From Shewanella sp. NFH-SH190041 (GTDB lineage Bacteria; Pseudomonadota; Gammaproteobacteria; Enterobacterales; Shewanellaceae): a DNA stretch of 64,000 nucleotides. Shown one piece after another: positions 29,596 through 37,810 of this stretch. The translations under genes and the position numbers were made by a program. The notes beneath the pieces were generated by a model. It was not told the DNA's origin. It was given only the letters and a program-made list of their open reading frames with translations, and did no database searches. The stretch is from assembly GCF_024363255.1 (NCBI RefSeq), contig NZ_AP026070.1, forward strand, positions 2,790,001-2,854,000. The letters are read 5' to 3'. Within the stretch, counting starts at the first letter, position 1. Every line of letters begins with the position of its first letter.

Positions 29596-29611
29596 CGTGA
29601 TCAGTATCACT
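29596..29611. promoter_or_regulatory. CRP-like palindrome
   Basis: CGTGA-TCAGTA-TCACT matches the CRP core TGTGA-N6-TCACA at eight of ten positions with the correct six-base spacing. Its centre is about 90 bases upstream of the predicted start of the small RNA at 29694, a helical phase used by class I CRP sites. It is also about 250 bases upstream of the prolyl oligopeptidase gene on the other strand. Confidence 0.55.
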
Positions 29612-29657
29612 GAGTTTCGGATGAATTTAACTAATGAATCAATGTAATTTTTCTCGT

Positions 29658-29687
29658 TTGTTCCCCATCCCTCACCGGCTCTAAAAT
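29658..29687 (+). promoter_or_regulatory. Promoter of the candidate small RNA
   Basis: -35 TTGTTC (29658-29663), 18-base spacer, -10 TAAAAT (29682-29687). The predicted start at about 29694 coincides with the first base of a hairpin arm. Confidence 0.6.
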
Positions 29688-29693
29688 GAGCGC

Positions 29694-29865
29694 GTTTTCA
29701 GGAAGTGTCTGCCAGGTGCAGATATTGAAAACCAAGAACTTAATAGCTGATGTGAACCCATCACGTCAGTTTATCCCTGGTTCTTATGCTTGACTTCCTT
29801 CCTTCAATTTGTTGATTGCAATGCTTTATTTGCGGCCCGCTTTCCCTAAAAGTGGGCTTTTTTTT
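29694..29865 (+). ncRNA. Candidate trans-acting small RNA (~172 nt)
   Basis: No plus-strand gene precedes it, yet the segment ends in a strong intrinsic terminator. Predicted elements: hairpin 1 (29694-29732) with outer stem GTTTTCA/TGAAAAC and inner stem TGTCTGC/GCAGATA; hairpin 2 (29734-29785) with outer AAGAAC/GTTCTT and inner CTGATGTGA/TCACGTCAG; an unpaired C/U-rich linker holding CTTCCTTCCTTC (about 29794-29805); and the terminator GCCCGCTTT/AAAGTGGGC (29835-29857) followed by eight T. The linker can pair with AGGAAG-type Shine-Dalgarno sequences and with the GGAAGT in hairpin 1. The T tail suits Hfq. I do not recognise it as a known RNA family. Confidence 0.65.
29835..29865 (+). terminator. 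Strong plus-strand terminator ending the small RNA
   Basis: A nine-pair stem with one G-T pair, a 5-base loop and TTTTTTTT. On the minus strand no T tract follows the hairpin, so it does not serve motY, whose transcript would run antisense through the small RNA. Confidence 0.88.
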
Positions 29866-29867
29866 AC

Positions 29868-30740
29868 CTATTGACTGATCCGTACCACTACACGACGATT
29901 CAATGCTCGAGACTGAGCCGTATCATTTGGACCAATCAGCCTATTCTCACCATGTCCAGAAGTTAAAATCCGCTCCTGATTAATGCCCTGCGCGACAAAA
30001 AAATCTTTGACGGCACTGGTACGACGCAATGACACTTGTTTATTTGCACTGCGACTACCGTAACTGTCGGTATAACCATCCAGCAAAATCAATTCAATCT
30101 GTGGTGCGTAGCGAAGGTACTCTTGCACCCGAGCCAACTGCTGTTTGGAAAAATCTGTCAACTCAGTGCCACCGGCCTTAAAGTTCAACACAGTAAAAGC
30201 TATATCGTCAAAACTGTAGGGCAACAGATTGGCCAGGCAGGTTTTAAATTGCCGATACTGACTCGCAAAATTAGCAGCCGATAATCCCACCGCGACCTGA
30301 CGACTCGCGTCATACCAGTCCTGATAATAAAAGGTAGGTTCTCTTCCCCGCCCTAATTCATTTAACATGATCCATGCTGAACGCTTAGGCAGCTCAGCAT
30401 GGAAATACTCCTGATATTGCAGCCGGGCAATTTCACGTCCGCCATAACCAGGCTGCCACAAAGGCGCCTGGCTGATTAATACCGCATCTGTCACAGCATC
30501 CGGTTTCAGCCACATATCCAGAGTAAAACGCATATTAAGCCGCTTACCGGCATAACTGGCAAACACGGCTCGACCATAGGCCGGAATATCATGGGCAAGC
30601 TGACAAGCAATTTTCGGCTGCTGGGTTAATTGCCAACGTGATTGTGACGCCGATGCCACATAATGATCTTGTACGGCATGGGTGATACCGGACCACGGAC
30701 AGAGCAGTACACTGGCAAACAGTATTTTTCTCCACATCAT
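29868..30740 (-). CDS. motY: Sodium-type flagellar motor T-ring protein MotY
   Basis: A 290-residue periplasmic protein. After a signal peptide (MMWRKILF ... GITHA) comes a MotY-type N-terminal domain (SRWQLTQQ, ACQLAHDIPAYGRAVF, GRGREPTFYYQDWYD) and a C-terminal OmpA-like peptidoglycan-binding domain (LDGYTDSYGSRSANKQVSLRR, SGHGENRLIGPND). In Vibrio, MotY forms part of the T ring around polar flagella with sodium-driven stators and lies beside rnt, as here. The frame is open to 30815; I choose the ATG at 30738-30740 because GGAG precedes it at seven bases. An alternative start is 30753-30755. Confidence 0.85.
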   Translation of the reverse strand: MMWRKILFASVLLCPWSGITHAVQDHYVASASQSRWQLTQQPKIACQLAHDIPAYGRAVFASYAGKRLNMRFTLDMWLKPDAVTDAVLISQAPLWQPGYGGREIARLQYQEYFHAELPKRSAWIMLNELGRGREPTFYYQDWYDASRQVAVGLSAANFASQYRQFKTCLANLLPYSFDDIAFTVLNFKAGGTELTDFSKQQLARVQEYLRYAPQIELILLDGYTDSYGSRSANKQVSLRRTSAVKDFFVAQGINQERILTSGHGENRLIGPNDTAQSRALNRRVVVRISQ

Positions 30741-30880
30741 TGACCGGCTCCGCATAATTCCTACAGCTAGGCTATCGGCGTTTTTTTTCGATTCTTTAGC
30801 CGGAAATTCCAGCAAAGCGGCATGACAGCACAGGGGCTTTTTAGCATAATAACCGCTTGTTTATCCTGCCTGAGTATTTT

Positions 30881-31570
30881 ATGAGCGATATTTGCGACGC
30901 GAACAAATTGAAACACCGTTTTCGCGGTTATTTCCCTGTGGTGATTGATGTGGAAACGGCAGGTTTCAATGCCCAGACCGATGCGTTGCTGGAAATTGCT
31001 GTGACCATGCTGAAAATGAATCAGGAAGGTGAACTGGAGATCGATCAAACGCTGCATTACCACATTGAGCCGTTTGAAGGTGCCAACCTTGAGCCGGAAG
31101 CACTGGCATTCAATGGTATTGATCCCACCAATCCACTGCGTGGCGCGGTTAATGAAAAAGATGCGTTTCTGGAAATCTTTAAAAAAGTGAAAAAAGCCCA
31201 GAAAGCCGCAGACTGCCATCGCTGTATTATTGTTGCTCACAATGCGGCATTCGATCACGGTTTTGTCAGTAAAGCCATTGAGCGCAACGATTTAAAACGC
31301 TCCCCGTTCCACCCATTTGCCACCTTTGATACCGCCACATTGGCGGGACTCGCCATAGGTCATACCGTACTGGCTAAAGCTTGCATGATGGCTGGCATTC
31401 CGTTTGATAACAAACAAGCTCACTCGGCGATTTATGATACCGAACGTACTGCTGAGCTATTTTGCTATATCGTCAACCGTTGGAAAGCATTGGGCGGTTG
31501 GCCTATTCCAGCGCTAGAAGCAAAACCGCAGGATGATGCGGCAAGCGAAGCTCCTTCCCTTGAGTCATAA
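30881..31570 (+). CDS. rnt: Ribonuclease T
   Basis: A 229-residue DEDD-family 3'-5' exonuclease that trims tRNA and other stable RNA 3' ends. Motifs: [11 protein letters not shown] (exo I), [10 protein letters not shown] (exo II) and [10 protein letters not shown] (exo III). The frame begins eight codons earlier, but the family N-terminus [20 protein letters not shown] starts at 30881. It has a short acidic extension at the C-terminus. Divergent from motY. Its substrate class includes the lysine tRNAs made nearby, although that proximity need not mean anything. Confidence 0.96.
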   Translation: MSDICDANKLKHRFRGYFPVVIDVETAGFNAQTDALLEIAVTMLKMNQEGELEIDQTLHYHIEPFEGANLEPEALAFNGIDPTNPLRGAVNEKDAFLEIFKKVKKAQKAADCHRCIIVAHNAAFDHGFVSKAIERNDLKRSPFHPFATFDTATLAGLAIGHTVLAKACMMAGIPFDNKQAHSAIYDTERTAELFCYIVNRWKALGGWPIPALEAKPQDDAASEAPSLES

Positions 31571-31633
31571 TCGCGGCTAGCAGTGGGTACATAAATCATC
31601 TTGCCTGCGCTTTTGCATTACTTGACACAATAT

Positions 31634-31662
31634 TAAAAAAGCTGCCTTAGGCAGCTTTTTTC
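31634..31662. terminator. Bidirectional terminator between rnt and the peroxiredoxin gene
   Basis: A perfect stem AAAAAAGCTGCC/GGCAGCTTTTTT with a 3-base loop; T tracts on both strands serve the two convergent genes. Confidence 0.9.
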
Positions 31663-31687
31663 TTCGCTAGTGCGCAACCTTTACGGT

Positions 31688-32293
31688 TTACAGCTCATCG
31701 GCATTTTCTGACAGATACGAAGCAACCCCATCAGGATTGGCTGACATGCCTTTTTTACCTTTTTCCCAACCAGCCGGACAGACATCACCATGCTCTTCAT
31801 GGAATTGCAAGGCATCAATCATGCGCAGCATTTCGTCGACATTCCGCCCCAGAGGCAAATCATTCACCACCTGGTGACGTACCATCCCCTCTTTATCAAT
31901 CAGGAATGAGCCGCGGAAAGCAACACCCGCTTCTGGATGCTCAACATCATAAGCTTTACAGATGTCATGCTTAACATCAGCAACCAAGGTGTATTGCACC
32001 TGACCAATCCCGCCCTTGTCTACCGGTGTATTACGCCAAGCGTTATGGGTAAACTGGGAATCAATGGAAACACCGATAACTTCCACACCGCGTTTTTTAA
32101 ATTCTTCCATGCGGTGATCAAAGGCAATCAGCTCGGACGGACAGACAAAGGTAAAATCCAAAGGATAGAAAAAGACTACCGCAGGTTTTCCTTTCACCGC
32201 AGCGGTAAGATTAAAGTTTTCAACAATCTCACCATTACCCAGCACAGCTGCAGCAGTAAAGTCCGGCGCCGGACGGCCAACTAATACGCTCAT
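31688..32293 (-). CDS. Typical 2-Cys peroxiredoxin (AhpC/Prx1 type)
   Basis: A 201-residue thiol peroxidase. The peroxidatic Cys lies in DFTFVCPSE (about 51) and the resolving Cys in DVCPAGW (about 172). It has a GGIG loop and a C-terminal tail with YL, the pair of features linked to sensitivity to over-oxidation. It removes hydrogen peroxide and organic peroxides. The site GGAGG precedes the ATG. Monocistronic. Confidence 0.93.
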   Translation of the reverse strand: MSVLVGRPAPDFTAAAVLGNGEIVENFNLTAAVKGKPAVVFFYPLDFTFVCPSELIAFDHRMEEFKKRGVEVIGVSIDSQFTHNAWRNTPVDKGGIGQVQYTLVADVKHDICKAYDVEHPEAGVAFRGSFLIDKEGMVRHQVVNDLPLGRNVDEMLRMIDALQFHEEHGDVCPAGWEKGKKGMSANPDGVASYLSENADEL

Positions 32294-32565
32294 GTTATAC
32301 CTCCATCTATGGAATTGAGCTTAGGGATATTTCCTTTTAAAACATTACGCATTATAAGAAGTCACTGCATTCTGACAACCTATTTAAGATACTGGATACA
32401 AATTTAATTTTTCAGCAATATAAGGCACTGTAAAAGGCCAAATATCCGCCAATGACAGTAGGAAATAACATTTTTTTTAACGTTTAAAGCCCATATGGCT
32501 GGACATTGAAAGCAAACACTGTCAAAACTATCCGCTTTGCCATTACTAATTAAAAGAAACACGAT

Positions 32566-33885
32566 ATGAATGCAGTCGTCATCGCCGTTTGCCTGATGCT
32601 GGCCCTGAGTATAATGCGGGTCAATGTTGTCATCGCCCTGACTATCAGTTCTCTGGTAGCAGGCCTAATGGGCGGATTGGATCTGCATCATACTATTGGT
32701 GCATTCAATACTGGTTTAGGCGGTGGAGCTAAAATCGCGCTAAGTTATGCGCTACTGGGTGCCTTTGCTGTCGCCCTTAGCCACTCAGGTCTGACAACCT
32801 TGTTGTCACGTAGTATTATCCGCTTATTAGGAAAAGATCCCAATAATGCCAATGTTAAACTGGTTCGCTGGGGCATGTTACTGGCACTATTGGCCATGGC
32901 CATCGCCTCTCAAAACCTGATCCCAATCCACATTGCTTTTATTCCCATCATGGTACCGCCACTACTGCACGTGATGTCTAAACTGAAATTAGACCGCCGC
33001 TTAGTCGCCTGTGTCCTAACGTTTGGTTTAGTGACCACCTATATGATCCTCCCTATTGGCTTTGGGGGCATTTTCCTAAATGATATTTTGCTGGCCAATT
33101 TGAAAAATAATGGTTTAGCGGCCACTTCAGCCATGGTTCCTCAAGCCATGATGCTACCGGCTCTGGGAATGGTATTAGGACTACTGACAGCCGTATTTAT
33201 CAGCTACCGTAAACCCCGCGAATATGTTGAGCAAAAAATTCTTGCCGCAGAGCCAGAAGAAGCCCTGAATAAGCGCAATATCATCATTGCCTGTCTGGCT
33301 ATCGCTGCCACATTAACGGTACAGCTCTATACCGATTCCATGATTTTTGGCGCACTTATTGGTTTTATGGTGTTTAACTTCTCTGGCGCACTAAAGCATG
33401 TCGCAGACCAAGATATCTTTAACCAAGGCGTACGGATGATGGCCAATATCGGCTTTATTATGATCGCAGCGGCAGGTTTTGCCGCCGTCATTAAAGCCAC
33501 CGGCGAAGTGGGCACTTTAGTTAATTCAATTGAGCATATGATTGGCGATAACCGGGCATTGGCGGCCTTTTTAATGTTAACCGTTGGCCTGCTGATTACG
33601 CTGGGGATTGGCTCTTCTTTCTCTACTATTCCAATTATTGCCACTATCTATGTGCCTTTGGCGCTCAGTTTCGGTTTTTCAGTACCTGCCACAATAGCGT
33701 TAGTCGGTACAGCTGCCGCTCTTGGTGATGCTGGCTCGCCCGCATCCGACTCAACCCTAGGCCCTACCGCTGGCCTTAATGCCGATGGTCAACATGATCA
33801 TATGCGCGATAGCGTGATCCCAACTTTTATTCACTACAATATCCCACTACTGATTTTTGGTTGGATTGCCGCCATGGTGCTCTAA
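32566..33885 (+). CDS. Na+/H+ antiporter-family transporter (YuiF/NhaC-like)
   Basis: A 439-residue inner-membrane protein with about 11-12 hydrophobic segments, the [12 protein letters not shown] loop, a [12 protein letters not shown] turn, and the late [20 protein letters not shown] motif that is typical of the Na_H_antiport family. Members exchange sodium for protons or carry amino acids such as histidine; substrate cannot be read. It is monocistronic and ends before a perfect palindrome and a long terminator stem. Confidence 0.85.
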   Translation: MNAVVIAVCLMLALSIMRVNVVIALTISSLVAGLMGGLDLHHTIGAFNTGLGGGAKIALSYALLGAFAVALSHSGLTTLLSRSIIRLLGKDPNNANVKLVRWGMLLALLAMAIASQNLIPIHIAFIPIMVPPLLHVMSKLKLDRRLVACVLTFGLVTTYMILPIGFGGIFLNDILLANLKNNGLAATSAMVPQAMMLPALGMVLGLLTAVFISYRKPREYVEQKILAAEPEEALNKRNIIIACLAIAATLTVQLYTDSMIFGALIGFMVFNFSGALKHVADQDIFNQGVRMMANIGFIMIAAAGFAAVIKATGEVGTLVNSIEHMIGDNRALAAFLMLTVGLLITLGIGSSFSTIPIIATIYVPLALSFGFSVPATIALVGTAAALGDAGSPASDSTLGPTAGLNADGQHDHMRDSVIPTFIHYNIPLLIFGWIAAMVL

Positions 33886-33914
33886 GCACAGATAGGTAAT
33901 CATTGAAATCAATC

Positions 33915-33934
33915 GCGTAATCGCGCGATTACGC
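33915..33934. repeat. Perfect 20-bp palindrome
   Basis: GCGTAATCGC followed directly by its exact reverse complement, 29 bases after the antiporter stop codon. No loop, so it is more like a protein-binding site than an RNA hairpin. Function unknown. Confidence 0.8.
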
Positions 33935-33946
33935 TATAAAACATAA

Positions 33947-33983
33947 GCCGTAAAAAACGCCCATTCAGGGCGTTTTTTACGGC
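33947..33983 (+). terminator. Long-stem terminator of the antiporter gene
   Basis: A 16-pair perfect stem GCCGTAAAAAACGCCC with its complement, a 5-base loop, and T6 inside the right arm. The symmetry lets it act on both strands. Confidence 0.85.
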
Positions 33984-34040
33984 TGCACGTTATTATTTAA
34001 ATCTAATAAAGCTGATCGGTAACACGATACTGGTATCAAC

Positions 34041-34066
34041 AAAAAAGGAGCCATTAGGCTCCTTTT
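34041..34066 (-). terminator. Intrinsic terminator of upp
   Basis: On the minus strand: stem AAAAGGAGCC/GGCTCCTTTT with a 4-base loop, extended by further T; about 20 bases past the upp stop codon. Confidence 0.87.
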
Positions 34067-34086
34067 ACGATTAAACACTCAGGTGT

Positions 34087-34713
34087 TTATTTGGTACCAA
34101 AAATCTTATCTCCGGCATCACCCAAACCTGGCAGAATATAGCCATGTTCGTTCAGACAGCGGTCGATAGCAGCTGTATACAGCTCAACATCTGGATGCGC
34201 CTTTTCCAGAGCAGCAATGCCTTCAGGAGCAGCAACCAATACCAGCGCCTTAATAGAGGTACAGCCACGCTTTTTCAGCAAATCGATAGTCGCAATCATT
34301 GAACCACCGGTTGCCAGCATAGGGTCAACAACCAGAGCGATACGCTCATCTACATTACTGGCCAGCTTTTCGAAATAAGGCACTGGCTCAAGTGTTTCTT
34401 CATCACGGTACATACCAACAACAGAGATACGTGCGCTTGGCATATGTTCCAATACGCCGTCCATCATCCCAAGGCCTGCACGCAAAATGGGTACTACTGT
34501 AACTTTTTTGCCTTTGATTTGATCAATTTCTACCGGGCCGTTCCAGCCTTCAATGGTGACAGTCTCAGTTTCAAAGTCCGCAGTGGCTTCATAAGTTAAC
34601 AGGCTACCCACTTCGGCGGCCAATTCACGAAAACGTTTGGTGCTGATATCTCCTTCGCGCATTAAACCAATCTTATGACGAACCAGAGGGTGCTTAACCT
34701 CAACGACTTTCAT
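34087..34713 (-). CDS. upp: Uracil phosphoribosyltransferase
   Basis: A 208-residue pyrimidine salvage enzyme that makes UMP from uracil and PRPP. The PRPP loop [12 protein letters not shown] is near 128-139, PILRAGLGM near 75, and the uracil-binding end [12 protein letters not shown] near 190. AGGAG precedes the ATG. It is divergent from purMN, as in E. coli, pairing pyrimidine salvage with purine synthesis. Confidence 0.97.
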   Translation of the reverse strand: MKVVEVKHPLVRHKIGLMREGDISTKRFRELAAEVGSLLTYEATADFETETVTIEGWNGPVEIDQIKGKKVTVVPILRAGLGMMDGVLEHMPSARISVVGMYRDEETLEPVPYFEKLASNVDERIALVVDPMLATGGSMIATIDLLKKRGCTSIKALVLVAAPEGIAALEKAHPDVELYTAAIDRCLNEHGYILPGLGDAGDKIFGTK

Positions 34714-35090
34714 TGCTGTCTCCTGTTTTTGCGTGTGTAAAAAGCAAATTTTTTCGATTCTAGTGTATTTGTTCTTACATTAAAACATAAAGTTTTATTA
34801 ATGAATCAAATCGTGATACAAGTCGCTACCAATAACGAGATATAAAGCGAAAAACCCATCCCAATATTCGCTATAAATTCATCGCTATCGCTTGCTAGCA
34901 CAGGGATTGCAGTTTCGATATATCATCACGTAACAGAGAAAAATAAAGCGTGGCTCTGGCGCGAATAACTCGCCATATCAACGCTTTTTTATCGCCATCA
35001 GGTGGAAAAACTTGCCTTTCGGGGTTTTGGTCAAACTGATAGAATGAGCGGCATAAAAAATCCAATAACGATGTACCCGAGAGGACCTCT
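34714..35090. promoter_or_regulatory. upp/purM divergent control region
   Basis: A 377-base spacer. An extended -10 (TGATAGAAT, near 35038-35046) could drive purM. Upstream of that, about 34946-34988, an outer stem AAAGCGT/ACGCTTT encloses TGGCG/CGCCA and is followed by T on the plus strand (and by ATTTTT on the minus strand). It may terminate a short leader or act as an attenuator. I see no clear PurR box. Confidence 0.4.
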
Positions 35091-36128
35091 GTGAGCACGC
35101 CAACCCCACTGAGCTACAAAGACGCCGGTGTCGATATTGACGCAGGCAATCAATTGGTCAACAACATCAAATCTGCAGTTAAACGTACGCATCGACCGGA
35201 AGTCATGGGCAATCTAGGCGGCTTTGGCGCCTTATGTGAGTTGCCAACGAAATATCAGCATCCTGTGCTGGTTTCTGGTACTGACGGTGTCGGCACCAAA
35301 CTGCGCCTGGCGATAGATCATCACAAACATGACACGGTCGGCATCGATCTGGTGGCCATGTGCGTGAACGATCTATTAGTTCAGGGCGCAGAGCCTCTGT
35401 TTTTCCTCGATTATTTTGCAACAGGTAAATTAGATGTCACTACGGCGACCTCAGTCGTAGAGGGAATTGCTGAAGGCTGCCATCAAGCAGGTTGTGCGTT
35501 AATCGGCGGTGAAACAGCTGAAATGCCTGGCATGTATGAAGGCGAAGATTATGATTTGGCTGGTTTCTGTGTCGGCGTAGTGGAAAAGGCCGATATCATT
35601 GATGGTAGTAAGGTCAGTGCCGGAGATGCTCTGATTGCGCTAAGTTCCAGTGGTCCGCACTCTAATGGCTACTCACTGATCCGCAAAGTGCTTGAAGTGA
35701 GTCAAGCCGATCCCCAGCAGTTATTGGCCGAGCGGCCATTGATTGATCATCTGCTGGAACCGACCAAAATTTATGTTAAATCATTGCTGAAACTGGTTGA
35801 ACAAATGGATATCCATGCTATGGCGCACATCACTGGCGGCGGATTCTGGGAAAATATCCCCCGAGTGCTCCCGCAAGACTGTAAAGCCATTATTGATGGA
35901 CAATCCTGGCAATGGCCACCGGTTTTTGACTGGCTGATGCAACACGGTAATATTCCAGAATACGAAATGTATCGCACGTTTAACTGCGGTGTAGGAATGT
36001 TAGTCGCCCTACCTCAAGACAGTGTTGAATCTGCACTGACTCTGTTGCGAGATCAAGGGGAATCAGCCTGGCTTATCGGTCATATTGCCTCCCGCTCAGA
36101 CAATGAAGAGCAAGTGGAGATCCGCTAA
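35091..36128 (+). CDS. purM: Phosphoribosylformylglycinamidine cyclo-ligase (AIR synthetase)
   Basis: A 345-residue enzyme for step five of purine synthesis, ATP-dependent closure of FGAM to AIR. Typical segments: [12 protein letters not shown] at the N-terminus, [37 protein letters not shown] and [14 protein letters not shown]. The start is GTG at 35091, preceded by GAGAGGA. The stop codon overlaps the purN start by one base (TAATG), so translation is coupled. Confidence 0.97.
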   Translation: MSTPTPLSYKDAGVDIDAGNQLVNNIKSAVKRTHRPEVMGNLGGFGALCELPTKYQHPVLVSGTDGVGTKLRLAIDHHKHDTVGIDLVAMCVNDLLVQGAEPLFFLDYFATGKLDVTTATSVVEGIAEGCHQAGCALIGGETAEMPGMYEGEDYDLAGFCVGVVEKADIIDGSKVSAGDALIALSSSGPHSNGYSLIRKVLEVSQADPQQLLAERPLIDHLLEPTKIYVKSLLKLVEQMDIHAMAHITGGGFWENIPRVLPQDCKAIIDGQSWQWPPVFDWLMQHGNIPEYEMYRTFNCGVGMLVALPQDSVESALTLLRDQGESAWLIGHIASRSDNEEQVEIR

Positions 36129-36772
36129 TGGAATCATGCTGTCGCATTCTGGTGCTTATTTCCGGCAATGGCAGTAATCTGCAAGCCATTATTGATGGCT
36201 GCGATGAGAACTTACATGCCGAAGTTGTCGGGGTAATCAGTGATAATCCCGAAGCCTATGGCTTAACCCGGGCCCACCGCCATGAGATAGATACCAGCTG
36301 TGTGATTGCCCATCAGGGTGAAAACAGAGCTGATTATGATAATCGCCTTAACGCAGCAATTGAGCGCTACCAACCTGATCTGATTGTGTTGGCTGGCTTT
36401 ATGCGCATTTTGGGTGAAGAACTCGTCACCAAATATCAAGGCCGGATGCTGAATATCCACCCTTCACTCTTGCCCTGTTATCCTGGGCTGAACACCCATG
36501 AACGGGTATTGGCAGCCAAAGACACTGAACATGGAGCGAGTGTCCATTTTGTTATTCCAGCATTGGATGCCGGCCCGGTAATCCTGCAGGCTAAAGTCCC
36601 GGTTTATGAAGGCGATACAGTCGAAATACTGGCTGAGCGCGTACATGAACAGGAACATGCTATCTATCCGCTAGTGGTGAAATGGTTCAGTCAGGGACGG
36701 CTTAAAATGCACGATGGCAAAGCATGGCTCGATAATGAGGTTATTGGTGTTAGCGGCTATGCTCCTGACTGA
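36128..36772 (+). CDS. purN: Phosphoribosylglycinamide formyltransferase
   Basis: A 214-residue enzyme transferring a formyl group from 10-formyl-THF to GAR. The phosphate-binding ISGNGSNLQAII is at the N-terminus, catalytic NIHPSLLP (Asn and His near 106-108) and DAGPVI (Asp near 144) are intact. Second gene of purMN; a 17-bp inverted repeat follows it. Confidence 0.96.
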   Translation: MESCCRILVLISGNGSNLQAIIDGCDENLHAEVVGVISDNPEAYGLTRAHRHEIDTSCVIAHQGENRADYDNRLNAAIERYQPDLIVLAGFMRILGEELVTKYQGRMLNIHPSLLPCYPGLNTHERVLAAKDTEHGASVHFVIPALDAGPVILQAKVPVYEGDTVEILAERVHEQEHAIYPLVVKWFSQGRLKMHDGKAWLDNEVIGVSGYAPD

Positions 36773-36796
36773 ATAACGGTCAAGCGCTGACAGCAC

Positions 36797-36844
36797 AGCG
36801 CAAGATAAAAACATCTATATTATCAACTGTTTTTATCTTGCGCT
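36797..36844 (+). terminator. 17-bp inverted repeat after purN
   Basis: Perfect 17-base arms (from AGCGCAAGATAAAAACA) with a 14-base AT-rich loop. No T tract follows, though the right arm holds T5. Probably the purMN 3' end. Confidence 0.55.
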
Positions 36845-36928
36845 TGATTGATATTTTACTCAGACGGTAGGCTTTACTAACGTGTTGACAACTAATAAAT
36901 TACTTTTATAAATTAGATCTCATAAAAT

Positions 36929-37222
36929 TTATAGTTCAAGCTCTATTAATTGAAACTCGTTAATACAAACAAAATTTTCAAGTTCTTCTTGAGAGCAGGT
37001 ATTAATATCTTCAATTTCAACATTAATATAGGCAGAATTATATTTATCTTCCCGTCCATGATCTATGAACAAATTCAATACATATGCTGCACCAGCTTGC
37101 TCTGCCCAGTTATAAGCCGCATAAATATCATTTGCCATGACCAAAAAAAATTCATTATCAACATCACCGTATCGTAAACCTTCAGGTGTCATGAATGAGA
37201 GTGAAAAAAGATATTTATTCAT
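36929..37222 (-). CDS. Hypothetical 97-residue acidic protein
   Basis: Not recognised. The frame encodes a balanced soluble protein with no signal or membrane segment, rich in Glu, Asp, Asn and aromatic residues (MNKYLFSLSFMTPEG, NWAEQAGAAYVLNLFIDHG). The region is distinctly AT-rich compared with its neighbours, and no strong ribosome binding site precedes the ATG. Orphan between purN and a small membrane protein gene. Could be a recently acquired gene; confidence in coding is moderate. Confidence 0.5.
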   Translation of the reverse strand: MNKYLFSLSFMTPEGLRYGDVDNEFFLVMANDIYAAYNWAEQAGAAYVLNLFIDHGREDKYNSAYINVEIEDINTCSQEELENFVCINEFQLIELEL

Positions 37223-37324
37223 GGCTGGTTAATATTTGCACGGCATCATTTTGGAATTTAAATTACCCTAATTCTGATATTTTTACCATCATTCCTGTAC
37301 TGATTAATTAAAGAAGGTAAAACC

Positions 37325-37660
37325 ATGACCAGAGAAATTAAAACCTTACTGCTCAATACCTTTGTTTGCCCAGGCAGTGGCCATTTGTGGCTAGGGAAAA
37401 AATGGGCAGGGTGGAGCATGATTATTATCACCATTATCAGTTTGTTATTTATTCTATCTGATGTTATCAGCCTATCCCAACAAGTCTCACAACAACTGCT
37501 AAACGGCACCATACCGCTGGATTTTATGGCTATCTTGGCTGAAATCGAAAATAAAACACTTTCACTGAATGGGCTCAAATTATCGCTTTTGCTGTTAATA
37601 TCTGCATGGACTGTGTCAATATTGGATAGCATCAGAATGTTGATGATAAAAACCAAATAA
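37325..37660 (+). CDS. Small membrane protein with a TM2-like N-terminus
   Basis: A 111-residue protein with two to three hydrophobic segments (about 33-55 and 88-105). The N-terminus CPGSGHLWLGKKWAG resembles the PG-GH-LG turn of TM2-type small membrane proteins. GAAGG precedes the ATG at a good distance. Function unknown. Transcribed toward nagD but separated from it by 150 bases. Confidence 0.7.
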   Translation: MTREIKTLLLNTFVCPGSGHLWLGKKWAGWSMIIITIISLLFILSDVISLSQQVSQQLLNGTIPLDFMAILAEIENKTLSLNGLKLSLLLLISAWTVSILDSIRMLMIKTK

Positions 37661-37810
37661 TTAACCCGTCAAATTGTAAAAACAATATCAAAAAACATCA
37701 GCTCTTCCCCGAGGCACCTGCTGTATCACGGTTTAATGAACAAATCTTTAATTGGAGGCAAGGATATTTGGCAGTAGATTGAACTAAGAGATCTTTAATG
37801 GAATAGGCTT

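Noticed and set aside
29596..29611. CRP-like site as control for the prolyl oligopeptidase gene
   Set aside because: It is about 250 bases upstream of that gene with no promoter boxes between them; the phase fits the small RNA promoter better. Kept only as an alternative.
34895..35098. 67-codon minus-strand frame between upp and purM
   Set aside because: It starts inside purM and overlaps the purM leader hairpin; no family resemblance or ribosome binding site.
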